Of a stretch of DNA of 11,311 nt, positions 5,823 to 11,311 are shown one piece after another (the stretch's first letter is position 1; every line of letters begins with the position of its first letter). The translations under genes and the position numbers were made by a program. The DNA is taken from positions 1 to 11,311 of the forward strand of contig CANHGA010000045.1 in the NCBI GenBank assembly GCA_947460085.1. The letters run 5' to 3'. Source of the stretch: Synechococcaceae cyanobacterium (lineage in GTDB: Bacteria > Cyanobacteriota > Cyanobacteriia > PCC-6307 > Cyanobiaceae). Under the pieces are notes generated by a model. That model was not told the DNA's origin, did no database searches, and saw only the letters and a list, made by a program, of their open reading frames with translations.

Positions 5823-7408
5823 CAGAAGGTCACCGTGTGGGCTTGCTGGATGCCATTGATGGCGTTGATGGTGGCCAACAGGCTGGCTGGGATGGGGTCA
5901 TCGAGGCTCACCACCATCACAGCATCGCCCCGCACAATCCGGCGGCCCACCTGCATCGAAGCGATGTTGACGTTGTGCTCGCCCAGCACGGAGCCGAGAT
6001 GGCCAATGATGCCGGGCATGTCGCGGTGCCGGGCAATCAGCATGTGGCGGCTTGGCGCCACATTGACGGGGAATTCGTCGATGGTGGTGATGCGCAGTTC
6101 CCCATCGGCGAACACCGCTCCGGTGACGCTGTGCTGGCCATTGGCACCCTTGCTGCTCAGCTGCAGGGAGCCCCCGGCGAAGTCGCGGCTGGCGTCGTCC
6201 TTGACCTCCACCACGTGGATGCCCCGGGCCTTGGCCTCGAGGCCCGCATTGACGTAGTTGATGCTGTCGCCGAGGGCCGTGGAGAGCAGGCCCTTGAGGG
6301 CGGCAATCACCAGGGGCTGGGAGGGGTGGTTCGCAAACTCACCTTGCAGCCGCACCTCCAGCTCTTCCACGCTGCCACCAGCCAACTGGCTGATCAGCTG
6401 GCCCAGGGTTTCGGCAAGTTGGAGATGGGGCTTGAGCTGCTCCATCACCTCGGGGGTGAGGCCAGGGATGTTGACGGCGCTGCGAGCAGGCAGGCCCAAG
6501 AGCACATCCCGGATTTGCTCAGCCACGTCGATGGCCACGTTTTCCTGGGCCTCTTCCGTGGACGCTCCCAGGTGGGGCGTGAGGATCAGGCGCTCCGGAA
6601 CCGACCGCAGGGGGGATGTGGCCTCCAGGGGCTCATTGGCGTACACATCGAGGGCCGCGCCGCCGATCACCCCGTTTTGAACGGCTTCGGCGATCGCCGC
6701 CTCATCAATGATTCCGCCGCGGGCGCAATTGACGATGCGGGCCGTGGGCTTCATCGTTTTCAGCAGCTCCGCATTGACCAGGTTTTCGGTATCGGGAGTG
6801 CGGGGCAGGTGCAGGCTGACGTAGTCGGCTTCGGCAAACAGGGCCGGCAGCGGCATCAGCCGCACCTGCATTTGCTGGGCCCGCTCCGCCGACACAAACG
6901 GGTCGTAGGCCATCACATCCATGCCCATGGCCTTGGCCACCCGGGCCACGTGGGAGCCGATCTTGCCGAGCCCTACCACCCCAAGTTTCTTCTTGTAGAG
7001 CTCGTTGCCCACATATTTCTTGCGGTCCCAGCCGCCGGCCATGGTGCTCGCGTGGGCATGGGGCACATGGCGCGACAAGGAGAGCATCAGGGCCAGGGCA
7101 TGCTCTGCAGCCGCAATGGTGTTGCCCTCAGGGGAATTCACCACGATCACGCCCCGCTTGGTCGCCGCGGGCACATCGACGTTGTCGACCCCCACGCCGG
7201 CGCGGCCAATGATGCGCAGTTTGTCGGCCGATTCGATGATCTCGGCGGTCACCTGGGTGCCTGAACGAATCATCAGGGCGTCGTACTCGCCGATGATCTG
7301 CTTCAGCTCCGCAGGAGGGAGTCCAGGGCGGACATCGACCTGAGCCACCTGCGAGAGGATGTCGATCCCCGCCTGGTCAATGGGGTCGGAAACCAGAACC
7401 TTTGTCAT
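5822..7408 (-). CDS. serA: D-3-phosphoglycerate dehydrogenase
   Basis: NAD-dependent first step of the phosphorylated serine pathway, oxidising 3-phosphoglycerate to 3-phosphohydroxypyruvate. The 528-aa length fits the long (type I) form. An N-terminal substrate-domain segment (about 1-100) is followed by the nucleotide-binding domain with GVVGLGKIGSHVA (143-155), the catalytic Arg in NCARGG (R230), the Glu in DVYANEP (E259) and the His in TPHLGAST (H279). An intervening ASB-type domain occupies about 310-440. The C-terminal ACT domain is at about 455-528 (MPGIIGHLGSVLGEHNVNIASM), the usual site of serine feedback or allosteric contacts. The start MTKVLVSDPID matches the family. prmA follows with a one-base overlap. 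Upstream, the 109-bp divergent region with phased TTCAA boxes probably carries its promoter. Confidence 0.97.
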   Translation of the reverse strand: MTKVLVSDPIDQAGIDILSQVAQVDVRPGLPPAELKQIIGEYDALMIRSGTQVTAEIIESADKLRIIGRAGVGVDNVDVPAATKRGVIVVNSPEGNTIAAAEHALALMLSLSRHVPHAHASTMAGGWDRKKYVGNELYKKKLGVVGLGKIGSHVARVAKAMGMDVMAYDPFVSAERAQQMQVRLMPLPALFAEADYVSLHLPRTPDTENLVNAELLKTMKPTARIVNCARGGIIDEAAIAEAVQNGVIGGAALDVYANEPLEATSPLRSVPERLILTPHLGASTEEAQENVAIDVAEQIRDVLLGLPARSAVNIPGLTPEVMEQLKPHLQLAETLGQLISQLAGGSVEELEVRLQGEFANHPSQPLVIAALKGLLSTALGDSINYVNAGLEAKARGIHVVEVKDDASRDFAGGSLQLSSKGANGQHSVTGAVFADGELRITTIDEFPVNVAPSRHMLIARHRDMPGIIGHLGSVLGEHNVNIASMQVGRRIVRGDAVMVVSLDDPIPASLLATINAINGIQQAHTVTF

Positions 7409-7469
7409 GCCCGACGGGTGGTGGGTGAGCCGGGGGTGCAGTGTAGTGACCGGTCGAAATCCAGTTCGA

Positions 7470-7497
7470 CTTCAATTGGTCTTCAATTGATTTTCAA
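7470..7497. promoter_or_regulatory. Three TTCAA boxes phased at 11 bp between serA and 7518
   Basis: TTCAA begins at 7471, 7482 and 7493, exactly 11 bp apart; the first two extend to CTTCAATTG, which contains the palindrome CAATTG. The boxes lie in the 109-bp divergent gap, about 20-47 bp before the GTG at 7518 and 62-88 bp before the serA ATG. One-turn phasing puts them on one face of the helix, as for a repeated activator or repressor site. I cannot name a regulator; the boxes are not an NtcA (GTA-N8-TAC) site. Confidence 0.4.
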
Positions 7498-7502
7498 CCC
7501 AA

Positions 7503-7508
7503 GGGAGG
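7503..7508 (+). promoter_or_regulatory. Shine-Dalgarno GGGAGG deciding the 7518 start
   Basis: GGGAGG is followed by a 9-nt spacer and the GTG at 7518. It is the clearest ribosome binding site in the window; most other genes here have none. It fixes the GTG rather than an internal ATG as the start of the membrane protein. Confidence 0.7.
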
Positions 7509-7517
7509 TTCAAGGGC

Positions 7518-8018
7518 GTGGGTGCAAGCGTGGTGGTGGTGCTGGGGGATCGCAAACGGCTGCATCAACTGCGCGACCGCCTTGGCGAGCAGGTGCCCCC
7601 CATGGCCCAAGTGGTGGCCGTCGGCGAGGGCGAAACCTCGATTAACGATCTCGAACGCCTCAATCCCGCCGTTGGCCGCCGCAACCGGCAGCGCAGCATG
7701 GCCCGCTGGCTGATTCCCTTTGGCTTCTTCGCCGGGCTCACCTTCACCTACATCACCGATCTCGACACCTTCGCCTTCTTCGGTGAATGGAGCCAGCACC
7801 TGGTGGGAGCCCTGCTCGGCCTCGGTTCGGGCTGGATGGGCAGTTTTGCCGCTGCCGCCAGCGTGACCTCCGAGGAGGACGACCGCATCCGCAGCCTGCG
7901 CAACCGCCTCGAGGAGGGGAACTGGCTGTTACTGATCGAAGCGCCGAACGGCATCGAGATGCCCTGGACCACCCTGCAACAGGCCAAACCCAAGGCCGTC
8001 GTCCGGCTCAACGACTAA
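7518..8018 (+). CDS. Two-helix membrane protein of unknown function
   Basis: A 166-aa protein I cannot assign to a named family. Residues 1-60 form a soluble domain starting with a hydrophobic beta strand (ASVVVVLGDRKRLHQLRDRL), ending basic (RRNRQRSMAR). Two hydrophobic segments follow at about 63-80 (WLIPFGFFAGLTFTYI) and 93-116 (HLVGALLGLGSGWMGSFAAAA), the second Gly-rich, separated by an acidic loop. The C-terminal domain (about 118-166) has a charged helix (EEDDRIRSLRNRLEEG) and a second beta-rich piece (WLLLIEAPNGIEMPWTTLQQ). The pattern suggests a helical hairpin with both ends on the same side, cytoplasmic by the positive-inside rule. The S4-domain gene starts 3 nt after its stop, so the two are almost certainly one operon, and it is divergent from serA. 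Codon use and GC match the neighbours, so it appears to be a core gene. Confidence 0.8.
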   Translation: MGASVVVVLGDRKRLHQLRDRLGEQVPPMAQVVAVGEGETSINDLERLNPAVGRRNRQRSMARWLIPFGFFAGLTFTYITDLDTFAFFGEWSQHLVGALLGLGSGWMGSFAAAASVTSEEDDRIRSLRNRLEEGNWLLLIEAPNGIEMPWTTLQQAKPKAVVRLND

Positions 8019-8021
8019 GCC

Positions 8022-8810
8022 ATGCTGCCGCGCCAGGAGCTAGTGGAGGGAAGCCGCCATCGAGAGGCCCTCGAGGCGATTCTGGATACGGCGGAGCAGG
8101 CCCTGCGCAGCTGGACGCCCTGCTGGAGCGGCTTTATCGATGGTGCCGTGCGCGAAGAGGCCGAAGCACGCCTGGCCACCCTGGTCGAACTCACGGTGCA
8201 GAGCGAAGGGGGCCATCCGGGGGCCGAGCGGCGGCGCCTGCTGCTGCAACGCCCCGAGGCACCGCTCAATCCCGCAGACCTCCCCGACGAACTCCTGGGC
8301 CTGGAGATCAGCGGCAACTTCCTCTTTGACCCCTCCACGGCGCTGGACTTTCGCCAAGGACTCCTCACCACAGCCGGGGTCAAGCCAGCCGACCTGGGCG
8401 ATCTCTGGCTGCGGGGAGACCGGGGTGCCCAGGCCATTGCCACCAGCAGTTGCGCCCAAGCCCTCGATGGCCTCACGGCCCAGGTGCGCAGCGTGGAGGT
8501 GCAGCTTCTAGCCCGACCCATCGCCGCCCTGCAATGTCCGGCGACCCGGCAGCCCAGGCGGTTTCAAAGCGTGGAGGCCTCCCTCCGGCTGGATGCGGTG
8601 GCATCGGCGGGATTTGGCCTCTCGCGCAGCCGCATGGCGGAGCTGATTCGCCAAGGGGAACTGCAGATCAATTGGACCGTGGTCACCAGTGCGAGTCGGG
8701 AGATCGCCGCCGGCGATCGGGTGCAATGGAGCGGGCGGGGGGAACTGCTGATCGAAGAGGTTGGCCTCACCAAGCGGGACCGCTGGCGGCTTCAGCTGGT
8801 TCGCAGCTAG
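8022..8810 (+). CDS. Photosystem II S4-domain protein (YlmH-like)
   Basis: A 262-aa RNA-binding protein with two parts: a YlmH-type N-terminal region (about 1-165, including LEISGNFLFDP and a GDLWLRGDRGAQAI segment), then an S4 RNA-binding domain at about 183-245 (VEASLRLDAVASAGFGLSRSRMAELIRQG, then INWTVVTSASREIAAGDRVQWSGRGEL). In cyanobacteria this architecture is annotated as 'photosystem II S4 domain protein' from its phylogenetic association with photosynthesis. In Firmicutes, YlmH has been linked to cell division and to ribosome-associated RNA binding. The actual RNA target here is unknown. It starts 3 nt after the membrane protein at 7518-8018 with no Shine-Dalgarno, so translation is probably coupled. 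Length and motifs look complete. Confidence 0.88.
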   Translation: MLPRQELVEGSRHREALEAILDTAEQALRSWTPCWSGFIDGAVREEAEARLATLVELTVQSEGGHPGAERRRLLLQRPEAPLNPADLPDELLGLEISGNFLFDPSTALDFRQGLLTTAGVKPADLGDLWLRGDRGAQAIATSSCAQALDGLTAQVRSVEVQLLARPIAALQCPATRQPRRFQSVEASLRLDAVASAGFGLSRSRMAELIRQGELQINWTVVTSASREIAAGDRVQWSGRGELLIEEVGLTKRDRWRLQLVRS

Positions 8811-8843
8811 GGGCCAGCTGGCTCGCTGCTAGGTTGCAGGGGA

Positions 8844-8871
8844 TTCAGGAACGATGCCATCGCCTCCTGAA
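8844..8871 (+). promoter_or_regulatory. Interrupted hairpin before tRNA-Val
   Basis: TTCAGGA (8844-8850) pairs perfectly with TCCTGAA (8865-8871), and CGAT (8852-8855) pairs with ATCG (8859-8862) inside it, leaving a GCC loop and small internal bulges. It lies 33 bp after the S4-gene stop and 10 bp before mature tRNA-Val. No T-run follows on either strand, so it is either a weak transcript end, an RNA-processing element in the tRNA leader, or chance. Confidence 0.4.
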
Positions 8872-8881
8872 CCATTCGCTC

Positions 8882-8953
<72 letters not shown>

Positions 8954-8986
8954 TTCTTTCCACCTTCAGCATTAGCAATTCCATCC

Positions 8987-10423
8987 GTGATCACTTCCGC
9001 GGCAAAGGAATTGGGTGCGTCTGGGGATTTAACAGTGGTGGTGGGCCTGGGGCGTTCAGGCCTTGGTGCCGCGAAATTGCTGCACCAACTCGGGCACGCT
9101 GTGTTGCTCCTCGAGAGCAATTCAAGCCAAGACCTTGAGAACAAAGCCCAAGAGTTAAGGGCCTCAGGCATTGCCGTTCAACTGGCGGCACCCCTGGCCC
9201 CCGCCACCTTCTCTGGCCTGCCCCAGCAACCCAAGACCGTGGTGGTCAGCCCAGGGATTCCCTGGGACCATCCAACCCTCTGCGCGCTCCGCCAAGACGG
9301 GATCGCGGTCAGGGGTGAACTGGCGGCCGCCTGGGACAGCTGCCAGCAGGTGCCCTGGATTGGCATTACGGGCACCAACGGCAAAACCACCGTGACCCAC
9401 CTGGTCAGTCACTTACTGCGCAACGCGGGCATCGATGCCCCCATGGGCGGCAACGTGGGCCATTCAGCCGCCGAGCTGGTGCTGGAGCGGTTGCAACCTG
9501 GCGGCGTGCTGCCGGCCTGGATGGTGGTGGAACTCAGCAGTTACCAAATCGAGGCGGCACCGGAGCTGGCCCCCCAAATCGGCATCTGGACCACCCTCAC
9601 GCCCGACCACCTGGAGCGCCACGGCACCCTCGCCAACTACCGCGCCATCAAACGCAGCCTGCTGGAGCGCAGCACGGTGCGCATCCTCAATGGCGACGAC
9701 CCCGACCTCCGGGCCCACGGCCAAACCTGGGACCACGCCCTCTGGGTCACGGCGGGCCAGCGTGATGGCCTGCCCTCCGGGCTCAGGGCCTACCTGTGGA
9801 TTGAGGGCAACCAGGTGATGCACCAAGGCCCAGGGGGGCCAGCCGCCCTGATGGCCGCCGATGCCCTTGCGATGCCCGGCGCCCACAACCGTCAAAACAT
9901 GCTGCTCGCCGCGGCCGCTGGCCTCCAGGCCGGCCTCAGCGGCAGCCAAATGGAGGCTGCTTTCCGCCAGTTCAGCGGCGTACCCCACCGGCTCGAGCGG
10001 ATCTGTGATTACCAGGGGGTGGCCTTTGTGAACGACAGCAAGGCCACCAACTATGACGCCGCCGAAGTGGCCCTCAAGGCCCTCGATGGTCCCCTGGTGG
10101 TGCTTGCGGGGGGAGCATCCAAACAGGGCGATGCCAGCGGCTGGATTCGGGGCTTGATCCAGCAGTCCAAGGCCGTGGTGCTCTACGGAGCCGCCCAGGC
10201 TGAATTGGCCGGCCTGCTCGCCAATGGCGCCTATCCAGGCCAGGTGAGCTGCTGCGCAGGGCTCGCCGAGGCCGTACCCGAGGCCGCAGGGCTGGCAACG
10301 GCCTTGGGCTGCAAAGCGGTGCTGCTCTCACCAGCCTGTGCGAGCTTCGATCAATACAGGGATTTCGAAGCCCGCGGCGAGCATTTCCGCAAGCTAGCCC
10401 TCAGCCTTTCTTGCCCTCGTTGA
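8987..10423 (+). CDS. murD: UDP-N-acetylmuramoylalanine--D-glutamate ligase
   Basis: Cytoplasmic ATP-dependent ligase that adds D-glutamate to UDP-MurNAc-L-Ala in peptidoglycan synthesis. In the 478-aa product, the N-terminal Rossmann-like domain has VVVGLGRSGLGAAK (17-30) and SPGIP (88-92). The central Mur ligase domain has the P-loop GITGTNGKTTV (126-136), ELSSYQIE (182-189) and LTPDHLERHG. The C-terminal domain starts with FVNDSKATNYDA. All core motifs are intact. The GTG at 8987 gives 16 residues before the first strand; GTG codons at 9035, 9038 and 9041 (TVVVGLG) would give the shorter N-terminus seen in many MurD proteins and cannot be excluded. No Shine-Dalgarno precedes 8987. The start lies 33 nt after tRNA-Val, so a shared transcript is likely. 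The 3' end overlaps the convergent gene at 10401-11087 by 23 bp. Confidence 0.95.
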   Translation: MITSAAKELGASGDLTVVVGLGRSGLGAAKLLHQLGHAVLLLESNSSQDLENKAQELRASGIAVQLAAPLAPATFSGLPQQPKTVVVSPGIPWDHPTLCALRQDGIAVRGELAAAWDSCQQVPWIGITGTNGKTTVTHLVSHLLRNAGIDAPMGGNVGHSAAELVLERLQPGGVLPAWMVVELSSYQIEAAPELAPQIGIWTTLTPDHLERHGTLANYRAIKRSLLERSTVRILNGDDPDLRAHGQTWDHALWVTAGQRDGLPSGLRAYLWIEGNQVMHQGPGGPAALMAADALAMPGAHNRQNMLLAAAAGLQAGLSGSQMEAAFRQFSGVPHRLERICDYQGVAFVNDSKATNYDAAEVALKALDGPLVVLAGGASKQGDASGWIRGLIQQSKAVVLYGAAQAELAGLLANGAYPGQVSCCAGLAEAVPEAAGLATALGCKAVLLSPACASFDQYRDFEARGEHFRKLALSLSCPR

Positions 10424-11087
10424 GATTGGCGGCGAGCTGGAGATAGCCAGCAGCTCCAATGCAGACCGCCAACGGACCGGTGGCAAACAGGCCAATCCCA
10501 AAGGCCAAGATGCCCACCCCACTGACGGCGACGATCACCAGCAGCAGCACGGCCACATCAAACCAATGGGGGGTCACCATGGCCCTGGCCCCAGCCAGGG
10601 CATCCAAGAAGGACACCTTCTGGTCAACCAACAGAAAGGCCGAGAACCAATAGGCCACGCTCAAATAGATCCCTGGAAGGCCAAAGGCCAACAGACCCAG
10701 CAGGATTGCAATGGCTGCAAACACATGCAGGCCGAGCAAGTTGAACAGCTGTTTGGTTTCCTTGAAGAGTTGGCCAAATTTGAAGGTTTGCCCCTTGGCC
10801 GCCAACAGGGCGCCATTGAGCAGGGCCACGCTTCCCACCAAATGCACCACCACCTGCAACAGGAGCAGCAGGCCGTAGGCAATCCCCTCGATCGCCCTGG
10901 GGCCAGTCTCAGCCAGCTTGAGCGCTACGCCTGACGCGGCAAAGGACACCCCGCCGGCAACGATGGTGTACAGGATCGCAAAGCCCACCAGCACCAGGGC
11001 ATTACGGGAAAAACCACGCCAGCCCGTTTGGACAATGGCGCCGTAATCCAAACCACTTGCACGCTTGTTCTGCCTATCGCTCAGCAT
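10401..11087 (-). CDS. Multi-pass membrane protein of unknown function
   Basis: A 228-aa, very hydrophobic protein with a short basic N-terminus (MLSDRQNKRASG). Hydrophobic blocks lie at about 30-54, 68-97, 118-154 and 177-216, enough for about six membrane helices with an inner-membrane location. The stretch SFLDALAGARAMVTPHWFDVAVLLLVIVAV, with its small amphipathic helix before a membrane segment, resembles the repeat found in YciC / glycerophosphodiester-phosphodiesterase membrane-domain and DUF975-type proteins. This is a weak likeness, not an assignment. No catalytic motif is visible. The ATG at 11087 gives a sensible N-terminus. The tail (NEGKKG) overlaps the end of murD by 23 bp on the opposite strand, and the 5' side faces the EVE-domain gene across a 156-bp divergent gap. 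Confidence 0.82.
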   Translation of the reverse strand: MLSDRQNKRASGLDYGAIVQTGWRGFSRNALVLVGFAILYTIVAGGVSFAASGVALKLAETGPRAIEGIAYGLLLLLQVVVHLVGSVALLNGALLAAKGQTFKFGQLFKETKQLFNLLGLHVFAAIAILLGLLAFGLPGIYLSVAYWFSAFLLVDQKVSFLDALAGARAMVTPHWFDVAVLLLVIVAVSGVGILAFGIGLFATGPLAVCIGAAGYLQLAANLNEGKKG

Positions 11088-11125
11088 CGGGAGGGGCCAG
11101 GGGCCTAGAAAACGTCAATTGCAGT

Positions 11126-11152
11126 GTTGACAGCCCAGGCTGGGATGTCAAC
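11126..11152. promoter_or_regulatory. 27-bp dyad with outward TTGACA in divergent promoter
   Basis: GTTGACA (11126-11132) and TGTCAAC (11146-11152) are perfect inverted arms; inside them CCCAG and CTGGG are also complementary around a central G at 11139. Only one position pair (11133/11145) is mismatched. Each arm contains TTGACA, the consensus -35 hexamer, once per strand. No good -10 follows at 17 bp on either strand (AACGAA on plus, AACACT on minus), so an operator or imperfect divergent promoters are both possible. Confidence 0.5.
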
Positions 11153-11205
11153 GAACCAGCGCAAATCTGAAACAGAGTGTCCATAACGGACCAACAACAG
11201 CCTTA

Positions 11206-11233
11206 GCATCGCTGCAACACCCGGTTGCAATGC
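11206..11233 (+). promoter_or_regulatory. 5'-leader hairpin before the EVE-domain gene
   Basis: GCAT (11206-11209) pairs with ATGC (11230-11233), and TGCAAC (11213-11218) with GTTGCA (11224-11229), around a loop ACCCG and with a 3-nt CGC bulge. The structure ends 10 nt before the ATG at 11244. There is no T-run. A role in translation control is inferred from position only. Confidence 0.35.
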
Positions 11234-11243
11234 GCCCCAGCCC

Positions 11244-11311
11244 ATGGCCTATTGGTTGATGAAAAGCGAGCCCGATGTTTACGGGATCGACCATCTCAAG
11301 GCCGAAGGCAC
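11244..11311 (+). CDS. EVE-domain protein, N-terminal fragment
   Basis: The window ends after 22 complete codons. The sequence MAYWLMKSEPDVYGIDHLK is the characteristic start of EVE-domain proteins (thymocyte nuclear protein 1 / YciO-unrelated 'EVE' family), small PUA-like-fold proteins of about 140-150 aa that bind modified bases in DNA or RNA. The WLMKSEPDVY motif forms the first strand and part of the ligand pocket in known structures. An ATG at 11230 is out of frame, so 11244 is the start. Some EVE proteins occur in restriction and defence contexts, but stand-alone copies like this are widespread and probably housekeeping. Confidence 0.85.
   Translation, partial: MAYWLMKSEPDVYGIDHLKAEG

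Noticed and set aside
5837..7264. 475-codon plus-strand open frame antisense to serA
   Set aside because: It is a GC-rich shadow of serA. The translation is His/Gly/Ala-rich with no domain logic, while the opposite strand has every catalytic motif of the enzyme.
11244..11311. Defence island starting at the EVE-domain gene
   Set aside because: EVE domains occur in some defence systems, but the surrounding genes are housekeeping and no defence partner lies in the window.

Overview
The window looks like chromosomal DNA from a GC-rich unicellular picocyanobacterium of the marine or freshwater Synechococcus/Cyanobium group. The evidence is a complete psbV (cytochrome c-550 of photosystem II), a plant-type [2Fe-2S] ferredoxin and the 'photosystem II S4 domain' protein, together with dense packing, high GC content and several GTG starts. 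This placement comes from recognising protein sequences by eye, not from a search.

Layout, left to right. Positions 1-980 (minus) hold the first ~326 codons of a SpoIID/LytB-domain protein whose 3' end lies outside the window. It is divergent from ribonuclease Z (1045-1992, plus). psbV follows (2113-2640, plus) with a good Rho-independent terminator. A lower-GC gene for a phosphotransferase-fold (APH/EcKL-like) kinase (2824-3906, plus) has a leader with competing hairpins and an AT-rich 3' flank; it looks like the accessory element of the window. From 4027 to 7408 four genes lie on the minus strand, transcribed serA -> prmA -> ferredoxin -> small Cys-rich unknown protein. serA and prmA overlap as TGATG, and ferredoxin ends in a strong UUCG-loop terminator that abuts the start of the unknown protein. 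Divergent from serA is a tight two-gene unit: an unknown two-helix membrane protein (7518-8018) and the S4-domain protein (8022-8810). Then come tRNA-Val(GAC) (8882-8953) and murD (8987-10423). murD overlaps tail-to-tail with a multi-pass membrane protein (10401-11087, minus). The last 68 bases open an EVE-domain gene.

Functionally this is mostly housekeeping: tRNA 3' processing (rnz), photosynthetic electron transfer (psbV, ferredoxin), serine synthesis (serA), ribosomal protein L11 methylation (prmA) and cell wall synthesis or remodelling (murD, SpoIID-like). I found no phage, transposon, CRISPR array, toxin-antitoxin pair or defence system, and I do not think the window contains a spectacular new system. 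The points most worth a second look are small: three TTCAA boxes phased at exactly 11 bp between serA and 7518; a 27-bp dyad with outward-facing TTGACA in the 11088-11243 divergent region; the competing hairpins before the kinase; the terminator touching the start codon at 4413; and the two linked unknown or poorly understood genes at 7518-8810.
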